Part shown: piece by piece, positions 35,086 through 48,995 of the stretch
Layout: each line of letters starts with the position of its first letter
Position numbering within the stretch: the first letter of the stretch is position 1
NCBI GenBank assembly: GCA_946811185.2
Contig: OX328105.1
Span: 36,768,974 to 36,832,973 of the forward strand
Source: Hippopus hippopus
Taxonomy: Eukaryota; Mollusca; Bivalvia; Cardiida; Cardiidae
Length of the DNA stretch: 64,000 bases
Direction of reading: 5' to 3'
Notes under the pieces: generated by a model
Database searches by the model: none
The model's input: only the letters and a program-made list of their open reading frames with translations
What the model was told of the DNA's origin: nothing
Program-made: the position numbers and the translations under genes

Positions 35086-36339
35086 GTGGTGGTATTTCAT
35101 TTACCAGTACTTTGCACATTATTCCAAACCAATGGCTGCTTTCCTACATAACTGTTGTCGGGATAAAAACATTGTGAGTGATGAGAAATTAATGAATCTT
35201 GTCGCAATTACTGTCATCAAACCTCGGATAATAATTGCAACAGCTGGGAAATCGAACTGTGAATCCCTAGTTTCAGGCTTCGTACGTCATCAACTGAGCA
35301 ACCAAGCTGAGAATTATGCTGATGAAATATTTCTTTTGTAATTGATCAGATCTTAAAGGGAGCCATGTTAAAGAAAATGAAAGTTATGAGCCCGATCTGA
35401 CGACTTCAACATAATTTGAGTTATATCGCAAGCACCTACTTATGCTTTATTGGAGTTTTTTTACCTGTACTTTGCTTTTAACCTTTCCCAAACCACTGTT
35501 TGCTTTCAAACGTAAATCATTTGAAACATTGTTGAACGATGAGAGAAGAATGAATCCTGTCGCCATGAACTTAAACAATCCTGAAAAAGAAAATTAGAAT
35601 AGCCGGGGAATCGAACTATACAACCTTTGGTTTTATGTCTGGAACATTACTTTGCTGCTGCTTTTAGTGATGTTGGCTGAGAGAGAGAGAGAGATAGAGA
35701 GAGAGAGAGGATTTGATTTTGAAATATTTACTTTATTTGTGGAGGGTTGTAATTTGCGTGAAGAAATTGTAACATATTGTAAAGAAATATGATGTACAGT
35801 TATCTTGTGAATTGAAGGGGGGAAAATGTGAGCGATGAGAAATGAATGAATCTTGTCGCAATGGCTGTCGTCAAACCTCGGATAAAAATTTCGACAGCTG
35901 GGGTATCGAACCTGTGAAGCCCTAGTTTCGGACCTCGTACGTCATCAACTGAGCAATTAAGCAGAGAATTATGCTGATGAAGTTTTCTTTTGTAACTGAT
36001 CAGATCTTAAAGGGAGACACATTAACGAAAATGAAAGTTATGAGCCCGATCTGACGACTTCAACATAATTTGAGTTATATCGCAAGCACCTACTTATGCG
36101 TTATTGGAGTTTCTTTTTACCGGTATCTTGCTTTTAACCTTTCCCAAACCACTGTTTGCTTTCAAACGTAGATAATTTGAAACATTGTTGAACGATGAGA
36201 GAAGAATGAATCCTGTCGCAATGAACTTAATCCTGAAAAAGGAAATAAGATAAACCGGGGAATCGAACTATAGAACCTAGGGTTTTAAGTCTGGAACATT
36301 ACTTTGCCGTTGCTTTTAGTGATATGTTTGCTGAGAGCA

Positions 36340-36375
<36 letters not shown>

Positions 36376-36993
36376 TTTGATTTTGAAATGTTTACTTTAT
36401 TTCTGGAGGGTTGTCATGTGCATGAAGAAAATGTAAACATTTTGGAAAGAAAAATGATATACAGTTATGTTGTGAATTGAAGGGGGAAAAATGTGAGCGA
36501 CGAGAAATGAATGAATCTTGTCGCAATGACTGTCATCAAACCGCGGATAAAAATTACAAAAGCTGGGGAATCGAACCTGTGAACCCTAGTTTCAGGCTTC
36601 ACACGTCATCAACTGAGCAACCAAGCTAAGAATTATGCTGATGAAGTTTTCTTTTGTAATTGATCAGATCTTAAAGGGAGCCATGTTAAAGAAAATGAAA
36701 GTTATGAGCCCGATCTGACAACTTGAACATACTTTGAGTTATATCGCAAGCACCTACTTATGCTTTATTGGAGTTTCTTTTACCTGTACTTTGCTTTTAA
36801 CCTTTCCCAAACCACTGTTTGCTTTCAAACGTAGATCATTTGAAACATTGTTCAACGATGAGAGAAGAATGAATCCTATCGCAATGAACTTAAACAATCC
36901 TGAAAAAGAAAATTAGAACAGCCGGGGAATCGAACTATACAACCTTGGGTTTTAAGTCTTGAACATTACTTTGCAGTTGCTTTTAGTGATGTT

Positions 36994-36996
<3 letters not shown>
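35086..36996 (-). repeat. Triplicated SINE-pair cassettes, unit 6
   Basis: First alpha head has lost one base (aaatcgaactgtg). Second alpha head has aaatttcgacagctg. Third has ttcacacgtcatc. Otherwise as in the other units. Confidence 0.85.
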
Positions 36997-37043
<47 letters not shown>

Positions 37044-37692
37044 TAAAGACAGAGAGAGTTAGACAGAGAGAGTATTTGATTTTGAAATGTTTACTTTATT
37101 CCTGGAGGGTTGTGATGTGCGAAAAGAAATCGTAACATTTTGTAAAGAAAAATGATGTACAGTTGTGTTGTGAATTGAAGGAAAAAAGCCTATTTTGAAG
37201 GAGGCAAGCATATCTCATGTTTAGGAATCCTTGACACAATTTGATTTTGTGAAGATGTGGTGAAAAGCAAAGAAGTATGTTGCTGAAGCCTACTTTTGAA
37301 GTTGATCGATTCTTAGGGGGACATTGATAAGGTAAACGAAAAATATGTTTATGGGTCATGTTTGCAAGACCTTGGAGAGGAAGATCTTGCTATAATGGGA
37401 GAAAATACTGGTGTCATATCCCCAAGCCTGTCCCCACATTATGGATACACTGGAAATGGTAAGTGTGGATTTGATTGTTGTTTACTGATTTTTTTGGAAA
37501 GATTCAAAACTTAAATATAAAAAAATTGGGAAAACTGTGGACAAGCAATTGGAAATACTGTGGACTAGCTGGAAATCGAGTAAAGAAATGGAATGATTTG
37601 AATGTAGGACAAAGATGTTTTCCTGAGTGTTGAAAAGTGAACTAAAATAGTATTGAGCAAAACTGTTTAAGTTTACAGCAGTTGTGAAGCTA

Positions 37693-37985
37693 TTTAATAA
37701 TTGCTTGGATGATGATGATGATTAGGTTGGTAGTGCTACTGTAGATGTTGTAGCGGAGCAAGATTTCTTTGTTAGCCAAAGCTCTTGTAACAGTCTTTCC
37801 AAACCACTGGCTGGTTTTCAAAATAACTTTAGTCGATAGAATGATCGGTATTAAGCAAAGAATAAATCCTGCAACAACGAATATCATCGAACCTCGGACA
37901 GAAATTGGTACAGCTTGGGGACCGAACCTGCGACCGTATAGGCTTTTAGCCATGTACTTTACCAACCAAGCAACTGGGCAAGGCA
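37693..37985 (-). repeat. Gamma SINE, unit 6
   Basis: A-box variant TTGCTTGGTTGG, B box kept. The AG tract that follows is among the longer ones (about 37990-38034). Confidence 0.7.
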
Positions 37986-37987
37986 AT

Positions 37988-38038
<51 letters not shown>

Positions 38039-38315
38039 TGTTTTTGATTATGACATGTTTACTTTAATCCTGAAGGGTTTTTATGTGCGAGAAGAAATTA
38101 AAACATTTTGCAAAGACAAATGATGTACAGTTGTGGATTGAAGGAAAAATAATATAAGCTTTTGGAAGGGGATAACTTTCTTTTAACAGTACTTCGCACA
38201 ATATTATTCCCATTGGCACTGGCTGCATTCCTCACATAACCTCGTCGAAAGAATTATGAGGGCTGAGATAAGAATAAACCCTGTCGCAGTAACTGTCATC
38301 AATTACATAGAGCAT

Positions 38316-40332
38316 ATTCTCAGTCTAAGAGATTGTATCCTCAGTCCGTAGGTTTTACTTTCACATCGGGAGAAATATTTTCAGTCTGTATTTATTTATT
38401 CCTGGAGGGTTATGTGCGATAAGACATTGTAACTTTTTGTAAAGAACAATGATGGAAAAAGTAAAATGTGTGGACACTATAGATTTTAATGGCCATGTGT
38501 TTAGAAATGTGCAGAAGTTAATTTCAAGGGGCTCGATATTTTCTGGACAGTTTTGGATTCAATAAAAAAAGTTATAAGCTATTTGGGAGGAGATGAGTAC
38601 TTTCTTTTACCAGTACTTTGCACAATATTGTTCCCATTGGCACTTGCTGCTTTCTTTTTATGACTTCGTCAGACGGATTATCAGCGCCGAGATAAGAAGA
38701 AACCCTGTCGCAATAACTGTCATCAATTCCATAAAACATGTTCACAGTCTTGGAGATTGTATCCTCAGTCCGCAGGTTGTACTTTCAAATGGGGAGAAAT
38801 ACATTTAGTGCGTAATACTGGTCCATTAGTCCTTACCATCGTCTTTAGTCTCATTTGACCCAATCTCAGTATGTACCCTGAATTCGTGAGATAAACCCTT
38901 AGGCCATGAGCTGAGTCAACAAACGCTTGAGATTCAACCAGTTCCTTATTTCTTTACTTCATTAGGCTGCGCTCTTAGTCAATGAGATAAACCTTACCTG
39001 TGGAAATTATTCGATATGATTAACCACTTTTTGGTCCGTTGTATTTGTCTTTCTGTAAGATGTATCGTCGGTCTGTCAAATGTAAATGAAAGTCCAGACA
39101 CTTGTTTTTACTTTGAATTAAACCAAATGCCGTACGTTAGCCCCTTCAGTCTGTTTGATTTACCTTTAGTCCAAGAGATGTACCTTCAGTCCGAGAAATA
39201 TGTCTTCGTTTTGTTTGAGTCTTACACCTTCATCTTCGAGCTCTACATCGCTTGAAATTGCTTTTAAATAGGTCCTGAAACTGTATTTCCACCTTCCTGT
39301 GACTGCGCGAGTTCCTAAGCCTGTACCCACAGTCGGCGACTTCATACCCCCAGCGCCTAAAACCAACCCTCAGGCCGTTACAAACATACTGAGTCCTTGA
39401 GATTGTATCCTCAGTTCGTGGAATGTTTCCTCAGTCTATTTCATGTCCTCTTAGACTTTGAAATCGTACCTATAGTCAGTTGAATGTACCCCCAGGCCCT
39501 GAACCACTGGCCTCACTCAAATGGTACCATTTGCACAGTTTGCCTATACACTCTTTTCCTGAAATGTACCCTAAATCTGTTAGCTGTAAGTTCAGAGAGT
39601 ATCCTTAATGTAACTTTTCTTCCAGTCTTATAACATTAGTCAGCGCGTTGAGCCCAAAATTAGCAATAAAAACCCCAAGTCTATGAGATGCACCTCAGTC
39701 ACTCGAATACACCATAAGGCCCTAAAGCTGTGTTCTATCTTAAAATTTACCCGTTTTCAATTAGACTTTATCCCTTGCCCACTTGATGTGCCTACAGTTC
39801 GAAGATGTGTCCTTTGTCCATTGGTTATTGCAATAGCCCGTTTCATGTTCTCTTAGGAATTGAGATGGTAGCCTTAGTGAGTGAGATGTATCATCAAGCT
39901 ATAAACCTGTGTCGTTTCAGAGATTTTAGTCCCAACCTGTTAGCCTGACCCGCCAGTCGGTAAGATGTTCTTTTAGTTCCTTCTACTTTCTCTCAGGCGG
40001 TGAAATACATTCTCAGTTCTATGTTCCCTCAAACCTTGAAACAGTGTCCCTTCTATTATTTCAACCCAATGCCGTATGCCTGTATCTGTGGTAGGCTATA
40101 TATTCTCTCAGTTCCACACAGATATACCCTCAGTATTTACAACTATGCCCTTTCTCCTATTTTAGGTCCAGGCGATTAGCTTGTTCTATCTGCTTCCTTC
40201 ATATTTCAACCCAACTTAATTGAATGTACCCTCAGATGACGAACCCATGCCTGCACTGTTGTTTCACCGATAACTCTTTGGCCTCTACTTCTTCTTCATG
40301 ATCTTAACCCTCAGTCTAAACGGTCTGAAATA
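38316..40332. repeat. Decayed ~21-bp minisatellite, unit 6
   Basis: Same motif order. cagttctatgtt near 40014 is private; tttaggtcc near 40162 is shared with units 8 and 9. Confidence 0.75.
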
Positions 40333-40357
40333 ATGTATTCAACCTCATTTCACTGTC

Positions 40358-40996
40358 ATCTCTCTCTCTCTTCTTCATTTCTCTCTCTTTTTCATTTCTC
40401 TCTCTCTCTCTCTCTCGCTCTCTCTCTCGCTCTCGCTATTTCTGTCTCTCTATTTCTGTCTCTCTTCACCTCTCTCTCTCAATCTCATTCTGTCTGTCTA
40501 TCTCTTTCCTTCTCTGTCTTTCTCTCTTTGTCTCTTACTCTCTATCTACTCCTTTCTGAACTCTTTGTCTTACTCTCTGCTCCTCATTCTTATCTTCTCT
40601 CTACACTCTTTTCTACTGTCAGTCTCCCGCTGTCTCTCTCTCTCTCTCTCGCTGTCGCTCTCTATCTATCTCTCTCTCTCTTTCTTTCTCGCTTTCTGTC
40701 TTTCTCTCGCTCTCTATTTCTCTCTCTATCCCTCCCATTTCTCTTCCTCCTCTTCTTATATTTCTCCTCTTTCTATCTGTATCTCGCTGCCTCCTTTCAC
40801 ACAGTTTCTCTATCTCTGTTTTTCTCTCTCTTTCGCTATTCCACCATCTTCTGTCTCATTGTCTATCGTTCATTATTCTCTCACGTTCTCTCTGTCTGTC
40901 TTTCTGTCTCCCTTTATTCCTTTTTCCTTCCTGCAGACTTCTGTCTCAGTCCCTCTATCCATCTCTTTCGCCTTCTGTCCCTCTCTCTCTCTTTTG
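40358..40996. repeat. Polypyrimidine block, unit 6 (639 bp, longest)
   Basis: Carries the gctctctctctcgc insertion near 40417 that is shared with units 5, 8 and 9, and a longer ctctct run near 40633. Confidence 0.93.
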
Positions 40997-41462
40997 GCTG
41001 ACTTGATATTGCATCTTTGGTCTCCTTGTTGTGTTTCTCACGTTTATAAGACGGTATTCTCGGACTATGATGTTTATCCTTTTCCTCCAAAAATGTACTT
41101 CCTACAATAAATTTTGCTTCCTTTCCTTCATATCTTCCTCAAGCTGTATGATTAATGGTTTCTCAGTTGATATGATGCTCCCTCAGACCGTAATTTTGAG
41201 TGTTATCTGCTTTTAAATACATGTAGATTAAGAACTATGTAGAATTGTCCATTAGATCTTTTAGTATGAAATGTTAATGGTGTAACTGGCACAAATGAGA
41301 CATCCTGGCAAGATCTTACAAAATTATGTAATCACCCTGTGCATGTTTTACCTTAAGAATGCCGAAAAAGCCTAGGTTCCCACTTTATGATCAGAAGCAA
41401 CTTGTTTATTAAAAATAATACATAAACATTCACGTAAGATTCTCCATATCATATTTATGCAG

Positions 41463-41775
41463 TATTGATTCATTGATTGATTGCAGAATGTTAAACGCCG
41501 TTTACATCATTATTTCAGTTTATATAGCGGCGGCCAGTGCACTTATGTATTCTTTCCTGTAATTTCTTTTACCAGTATTACGCACAATATTCTTTCCAAG
41601 CCACTGGCTGCTTTCCCACATAACAATCGTGGAAACAATGGTCAACGTTGAGAGTGGAATGAATCGTATCGCATGGAATATCAGCAATCCTCGGAAAATA
41701 ATTAGCCGAACCGGGAATGAAACCAGCGACCCCCTGTTCTCAAGTCCTGTATGCTACCGACTGAGCTACCGAGGC
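41463..41775 (-). mobile_element. Delta SINE at unit 6/7 junction
   Basis: attagccg subtype as in unit 5. A box intact. Confidence 0.78.
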
Positions 41776-42044
41776 TCGGCAATTATGCAGTAACTCCACT
41801 CCGTATAATCACAAGGTCAATTGAGCAACTCGGGGGCATGACAGTTTTTTGATATTGTTTGTTTGTATGGTGTTTCTCGTAGTTTCAGCATATTTCTGTC
41901 ATATCACGGAGGCCATTGCATCTACCATTGCCTTCCTGTGAGTCTTTATCCAGTGTTCCGCACAATATTATATCCACTGGCTTCTTTCTCACATACTCAA
42001 CGTCATAAACATCGATCAGCACAGAGAGAGAGAGAGAGAGAGAG

Positions 42045-43300
42045 GTGGTGGTATTTCATTTACCAGTACTTTGCACATTATTCCAAACCAATGGCTGCTT
42101 TCCTACATAACTGTTGCCGGGATAAAAACATTGTGAGTGATGAGAAATTAATGAATCTTGTCGCAATTACTGTCATCAAACCTCGGATAATAATTGCAAC
42201 AGCTGGGAAATGGAACCTGTGAATCCCTAGTTTCAGGCTTCGTACGTCATCAACTGAGCAACCAAGCTGAGAATTATGCTGATGAAATATTTCTTTTGTA
42301 ATTGATCAGATCTTAAAGGAAGCCATGTTAAAGAAAATGAAAGTTATGAGCCCGATCTGACGACTTCAACATAATTTGAGTTATATCGCAAGCACCTACT
42401 TATGCTTTATTGGAGTTTTTTTACCTGTACTTTGCTTTTAACCTTTCCCAAACCACTGTTTGCTTTCAAACGTAGATCATTTGAAACACTGTTGAACGAT
42501 GAGAGAAGAATGAATCCTGTCGCCATGAACTTAAACAATCCTGAAAAAGAAAATTAGAATAGCCGGGGAATCGAACTATACAACCTTTGGTTTTAAGTCT
42601 GGAACATTACTTTGCTGCTGCTTTTAGTGATGTTGGCTGAGAGAGAGAGAGAGAGATAGAGAGAGAGAGGATTTGATTTTGAAATATTTACTTTATTTCT
42701 GGAGGGTTATAATGTGCGTGAAGAAATTGTAACATATTGTAAAGAAATATGATGTACAGTTATCTTGTGAATTGAAGGGGGGAAAAATGTGAGCGATGAG
42801 AAATGAATGAATCTTGTCGCAATGGCTGTCGTCAAACCTCGGATAAAAATTGCAACAGCTGGGGTATCGAACCTGTGAAGCCCTAGTTTCGGACCTCGTA
42901 CGTCACCAACTGAGCAATTAAGCAGAGAATTATGCTGATGAAGTTTTCTTTTGTAACTGATCAGATCTTAAAGGGAGCCACATTAACGAAAATGAAAGTT
43001 ATGAGCCCGATCTGACGACTTCAACATAATTTGAGTTATATCGCAAGCACCTACTTATGCGTTATTGGAGTTTCTTTTTACCGGTATCTTGCTTTTAACC
43101 TTTCCCAAACCACTGTTTGCTTTCAAACGTAGATAATTTGAAACATTGTTGAACGATGAGAGAAGAATGAATCCTGTCGCAATGAACTTAATCCTGAAAA
43201 AGGAAATAAGATAAACCGGGGAATCGAACCATAGAACCTTGGGTTTTAAGTCTGGAACATTACTTTGCCGTTGCTTTTAGTGATATGTTTGCTGAGAGCA

Positions 43301-43342
<42 letters not shown>

Positions 43343-43959
43343 TTTGATTTTGAAATGTTTACTTTATTTCTGGAGGGTTGTTATGTGCATGAAGAAAATG
43401 TAACATTTTGGAAAGAAAAATGATGTACAGTTATGTTGTGAATTGAAGGGGGAAAAATGTGAGCGACGAGAAATGAATGAATCTTGTCGCAATGACTGTC
43501 ATCAAACCGCGGATAAAAATTACAAAAGCTGGGGAATCGAACCTGTGAACCCTAGTTTCAGGCTTCGCACGTCATCAACTGAGCAACCAAGCTAAGAATT
43601 ATGCTGATGAAGTTTTCTTTTGTAATTAATCAGATCTTAAAGGGAGCCATGTTAAAGAAAATGAAAGTTATGAGCCCGATCTGACAACTTGAACATACTT
43701 TGAGTTATATCGCAAGCACCTACTTATGCTTTATTGGAGTTTCTTTTACCTGTACTTTGCTTTTAACCTTTCCCAAACCACTGTTTGCTTTCAAACGTAG
43801 ATCATTTGAAACATTGTTCAACGATGAGAGAAGAATGAATCCTATCGCAATGAACTTAAACAATCCTGAAAAAGAAAATTAGAATAGCCGGGGAATCGAA
43901 CTATACAACCTTGGGTTTTAAGTCTTGAACATTACTTTGTAGTTGCTTTTAGTGATGTT

Positions 43960-43962
<3 letters not shown>
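42045..43962 (-). repeat. Triplicated SINE-pair cassettes, unit 7
   Basis: In the second beta copy gaatcgaaccatag gives a perfect B box (GGTTCGATTCC, minus strand) where other units have AGTTCGATTCC. Private gttgccggg in the first cassette and aattaatcag in the third. Confidence 0.85.
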
Positions 43963-44003
<41 letters not shown>

Positions 44004-44649
44004 AAGACAGAGAGTTAGACAGAGAGAGTATTTGATTTTGAAATGTTTACTTTATTCCTGGAGGGTTGTGATGTGCGAAAAGAAATCGTAACATTTTGTA
44101 AAGAAAAATGATGTACAGTTGTGTTGTGAATTGAAGGAAAAAAGCCTATTTTGAAGGAGGCAAGCATATCTCATTTTAAGGAATCCTTGACACAATTTGA
44201 TTTTGTGAAGATGTGGTGAAAAGCAAAGAAGTATGTTGCTGAAGCCTACTTTTGAAGTTGATCGATTCTTAGGGGGGACATTGATAAGGTAAACGAAAAA
44301 TATGTTTATGGGTCATGTTTGCAAGACCTTGGAGAGGAAGATCTTGCTATAATGGGAGAAAATACTGGTGTCATATCCCCAAGCCTGTCCCCACATTATG
44401 GATACACTGGAAATGATAAGTGTGGATTTGATTGTTGTTAACTGATTTTTTTGGAAAGATTCAAAACTTAAATATAAAAAAATTGGGAAAACTGTGGACA
44501 AGCAATTGGAAATACTGTGGACTAGCTGGAAATCGAGTAAAGAAATGGAATGATTTGAATGTAGGACAAAGATGTTTTCCTGAGAGTTGAAAAGTGAACT
44601 AAAATAGTATTGAGCAAAACTGTTTAAGTTTACAGCAGTTGTGAAGCTA

Positions 44650-44942
44650 TTTAATAATTGCTTGGATGATGATGATGATTAGGTTGGTAGTGCTACTGTA
44701 GATGTTGTAGCGGAGCAAGATTTCTTTGTTAGCCAAAGCTCTTGTAACAGTCTTTCCAAACCACTGGCTGGTTTTCAAAATAACTTTAGTCGATAGAATG
44801 ATCGGTATTAAGCAAAGAATAAATCCTGCAACAACGAATATCATCGAACCTCGGACAGAAATTGGTACAGCTTGGGGACCGAACCTGCGACCGTATAGGC
44901 TTTTAGCCATGTACTTTACCAACCAAGCAACTGGGCAAGGCA
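44650..44942 (-). repeat. Gamma SINE, unit 7
   Basis: A-box variant TTGCTTGGTTGG, B box kept. The AG tract next to it has a ggagggag interruption. Confidence 0.7.
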
Positions 44943-45266
44943 ATCTGAGAGAGAGAGAGAGAGAGGGAGGGAGAGAGAGAGAGAAGGAGTGTATTTGATT
45001 ATGACATGTTTACTTTAATCCTGAAGGGTTTTTATGTGCGAGAAGAAATTAAAACATTTTGCAAAGACAAATGATGTACAGTTGTGGATTGAAGGAAAAA
45101 TAATATAAGCTTTTGGAAGGGGATAACTTTCTTTTACCAGTACTTCGCACAATATTATTCCCATTGGCACTGGCTGCATTCCTCACATAACCTCGTCGAA
45201 AGAATTATGAGGGCTGAGATAAGAATAAACCCTGTCGCAGTAACTGTCATCAATTACATAGAGCAT

Positions 45267-47291
45267 ATTCTCAGTCTAAGAGATTGTATCCTCAGTCCGT
45301 AGGTTTTACTTTCACATCGGGAGAAATATTTTCAGTCTGTATTTATTTATTCCTGGAGGGTTATGTGCGAGAAGACATTGTAACTTTTTGTAAAGAACAA
45401 TGATGGAAAAAGTAAAATGTGTGAACACTATAGATTTTAATGGCCATGTGTTTAGAAATGTGCAGAAGTTAATTTTAAGGGGCTCGATATTTTCTGGACA
45501 GTTTTGGATTCAATAAAAAAAGTTATAAGCTATTTGGGAGGAGATGAGTACTTTCTTTTACCAGTACTTTGCACAATATTGTTCCCATTGGCACTTGCTG
45601 CTTTCTTTTTATGACTTCGTCAGAAGGATTATCAGCGCCGAGATAAGAAGAAACCCTGTCGCAATAACTGTCATCAATTCCATAAAACATATTCACAGTC
45701 TTGGAGATTGTATCCTCAGTCCGCAGGTTGTACTTTCAAATGGGGAGAAATACATTTAGTGCGTAATACTGGTCCATTAGTCCTTACCATCGTCTTTAGT
45801 CTCATTTGACCCAATCTCAGTATGTACCCTCAATTCGTGAGACAAACCCTTAGGCCATGAGCTGAGTCAACAAACGCTTGAGATTCAACCAGTTCCTTAT
45901 TTCTTTACTTCATTAGGCTGCACTCTTAGTCAATGAGATAAACCTTACCTGTGGAAATTATTCGATATGATTAACCACTTTTTGGTCCTTTGTATTTGTC
46001 TTTCTGTAAGATGTATCGTCGGTCTGTCAAATGTAAATGAAGGTCCAGACACTTGTTTTTACTTTGAATTAAACCAAATGCCGTACGTTAGCCCCTTCAG
46101 TCTGTTTGATTTACCTTTAGTCCAAGAGATGTACCTTCAGTCCGAGAAATATGTCTTCGTTTTGTTTGATTGAGTCTTACACCTTCATCTTTCTTCGAGC
46201 TCTATATCGCTTGAAATTGCTTTTAAATAGGTCCTGAAACTGTATTTCCACCTTCCTGTGACTGCGCGAGTTCCTAAGCCTGTACCCACAGTCGGCGACT
46301 TCATACCCCCAGCGCCTAAAACCAACCCTCAGGCCGTTACAAGGATATCGAGTCCTTGAGATTGTATCCTCAGTTCGTGGAATGTTTCCTCAGTCTATTT
46401 CATGTCCTCTTAGACTTTGAAATCGTATCTATAGTCAGTTGAATGTACCCCCAGGCCCTGAACCACTGGCCTCACTCAAATGGTACCATTTGCACAGTTT
46501 GCCTATACACTCTTTTCCTGAAATGTACCCTAAATCTGTTAGCTGTAAGTTCAGAGAGTATCCTTAATGTAACTTTTCTTCCAGTCTTATAACATTAGTC
46601 AGCGCGTTGAGCCGAAAATTAGCAATAAAAACCCCAAGTCTATGAGATGCACCTCAGTCACTCGAATACACCATAAGGCCCTAAAGCTGTGTTCTATCTT
46701 AAAATTTACCCGTTTTCAATTAGACTTTATCCCTTGCCCACTTGATGTGCCTACAGTTCGAAGATGTGTCCTTTGTCCATTGGTTATTGCAATAGCCCGT
46801 TTCATGTTCTCTTAGGAATTGAGATGGTAGCCTTAGTGAGTGAGATGTATCATCAAGCTATAAACCTGTGTCGTTTCAGAGATTTTAGTCCCAACCTGTT
46901 AGCCTGACCCGCCAGTCGGTAAGATGTTCTTTTAGTTCCTTCTACTTTCTCTCAGGCGGTGAAATACATTCTAAGTTCGATGTTCCCTCAAACCTTGAAA
47001 CAGTGTCCCTTCTATTATTTCAACCCAATGCCGTATGCCTGTATCTGTGGTAGGCTATATATTCTCTCAGTTCCACACAGATATACCCTCAGTATTTACA
47101 ACTATGCCCTTTCTCCTATTTTAGCTCCAGGCGATTAGCTTGTTCTATCTGCTTCCTTCATATTTCAACCCAACTTAATTGAATGTACCCTCAGATGACG
47201 AACCCATGCCTGCACTGTTGTTTCACCGATAACTCTTTGGCCTCTACTTCTTCTTCATGATCTTAACCCTCAGTCTAAACGGTCTGAAATA
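45267..47291. repeat. Decayed ~21-bp minisatellite, unit 7
   Basis: Shares tttgattgagtc with unit 5 and adds tctttcttcgagc near 46187. Private acaaggatatcgag near 46340. gagccgaaaat is shared with unit 8. Confidence 0.75.
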
Positions 47292-47316
47292 ATGTATTCA
47301 ACCTCATTTCACTGTC

Positions 47317-47941
47317 ATCTCTCTCTCTCTTCTTCATTTCTCTCTCTTTTTCATTTCTCTCTCTCTCCCTCTCTCTCTCGCTCTCGCTATTTCTGTCTCT
47401 CTATTTCTGTCTCTCTTCACCTCTCTCTCTCAATCTCATTCTGTCTGTCTATCTCTTTCCTTCTCTGTCTTTCTCTCTTTGTCTCTTACTCTCTATCTAC
47501 TCCTTTCTGAACTCTGTCTTACTCTCTGCTCCTCATTCTTATCTTCTCTCAACACTCTTTTCTACTGTCAGTCTCCCGCTGTCTCTCTCTCTCTCTCGCT
47601 GTCGCTCTCTATCTATCTCTCTCTCTTTCTTTCTCGCTTTCTGTCTTTCTCTCGCTCTCTATTTCTCTCTCTATCCCTCCCATTTCTCTTCCTCCTCTTC
47701 TTATATTTCTCCTCTTTCTATCTGTATCTCGCTGCCTCCTTTCACACAGTTTCTCTATCTCTGTTTTTCTCTCTCTTTCGCTATTCCACCATCTTCTGTC
47801 TCATTGTCTATCGTTCATTATTCTCTCACGTTCTCTCTGTCTGTCTTTCTGTCTCCCTTTATTCCTTTTTCCTTCCTGCAGACTTCTGTCTCTGTCCCTC
47901 TATCCATCTCTTTCGCCTTCTGTCCCTCTCTCTCTCTTTTG
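47317..47941. repeat. Polypyrimidine block, unit 7 (625 bp)
   Basis: Variant left run (ctctctccctctctctcgc) and a 3-bp loss (gaactctgtctt). Confidence 0.93.
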
Positions 47942-48407
47942 GCTGACTTGATATTGCATCTTTGGTCTCCTTGTTGTGTTTCTCACGTTTATAAGACGGT
48001 ATTCTCGGACTATGATGTTTATCCTTTTCCTCCAAAAATGTACTTCCTACAATAAATTTTGCTTCCTTTCCTTCATATCTTCCTCAGGCTGTATGATTGA
48101 TGGTTTCTCAGTTGCTATGATGCTCCCTCAGACCGTAATTTTGATTGTTATCTGCTTTTAAATACATGTAGATTAAGAACTATGTAGAATTGTCCATTAG
48201 ATCTTTTAGTATGAAATGTTAATGGTGTAACTGGCACAATTGAGACATCCTGGCAAGATCTTACAAAATTATGTAATCACCCTGTGCATGTTTTACCTTA
48301 AGAATGCCAAAAAAGCCAAGGTTCCCACTTTATGATCAGAAGCAACTTGTTGATTGAAAATAATACATAAACATTCACGTAAGATTCTCCATATCATATT
48401 TATGCAG

Positions 48408-48721
48408 TATTGATTCATTGATTGATTGCAGAGTGTTAAACGCCGTTTACAACATTATTTCAGTTTATATAGCGGCGGCCAGTGCACTTATGTATTCTTT
48501 CCTGTAATTTCTTTTACCAGTATTACGCACAATATTCTTTCCAAGCCACTGGCTGCTTTCCCACATGACAATCGTGGAAACAATGGTCAACGTTGAGAGT
48601 GGAATGAATCGTATCGCATGGAATATCAGCAATCCTCGGAAAATAATTGGCCGAACCGGGAATGAAACCAGCGACCCCCCTGTTCTCAAGTCCTGTATGC
48701 TACCGACTGAGCTACCGAGGC
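48408..48721 (-). mobile_element. Delta SINE at unit 7/8 junction
   Basis: cacatgac/six-C subtype as in units 1 and 2. A box intact. Confidence 0.78.
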
Positions 48722-48962
48722 TCGGCAATTATGCAGTAACTCCACTCCGTATAATCACAAGGTCAATTGAGCAACTCGGGGGCATGACAGTTTTTTGATA
48801 TTGTTTGTTTGTATGGTGTTTCTCGTAGTTTCAGCATAGTTCTGTCATATCACGGAGGCCAGTGCATCTACCATTGCCTTCCTGTGAGTCTTTATCCAGT
48901 GTTCCGCACAATATTATATCCACTGGCTTCTTTCTCACATACTCAACGTCATAAACATCGAT

Positions 48963-48995
<33 letters not shown>

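Larger units (their letters stand above)
34812..41772. repeat. Macrosatellite unit 6 (6961 bp)
   Basis: Complete unit. It lost one G in the G-run near 37316 (taggggga against tagggggga elsewhere). The first cassette has atcgaactgtg, a one-base deletion in the B-box-like word. Right end is the attagccg/gattaatgg subtype of units 5 and 9. It carries tttaggtcc near 40162, shared with units 8 and 9. No gene is recognised. Confidence 0.97.
41773..48718. repeat. Macrosatellite unit 7 (6946 bp)
   Basis: Complete unit. It has the shortest first AG tract, (AG)11. Private changes include tctcattttaagg near 44170, acaaggatatcgag near 46340 and ggagggag within the AG tract near 44966. It shares the tttgattgagtc insertion with unit 5, and gagccgaaaat and ggtcctttg with unit 8. 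Right end returns to the cacatgac/six-C type of units 1, 2 and 8. No gene is recognised. Confidence 0.97.
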
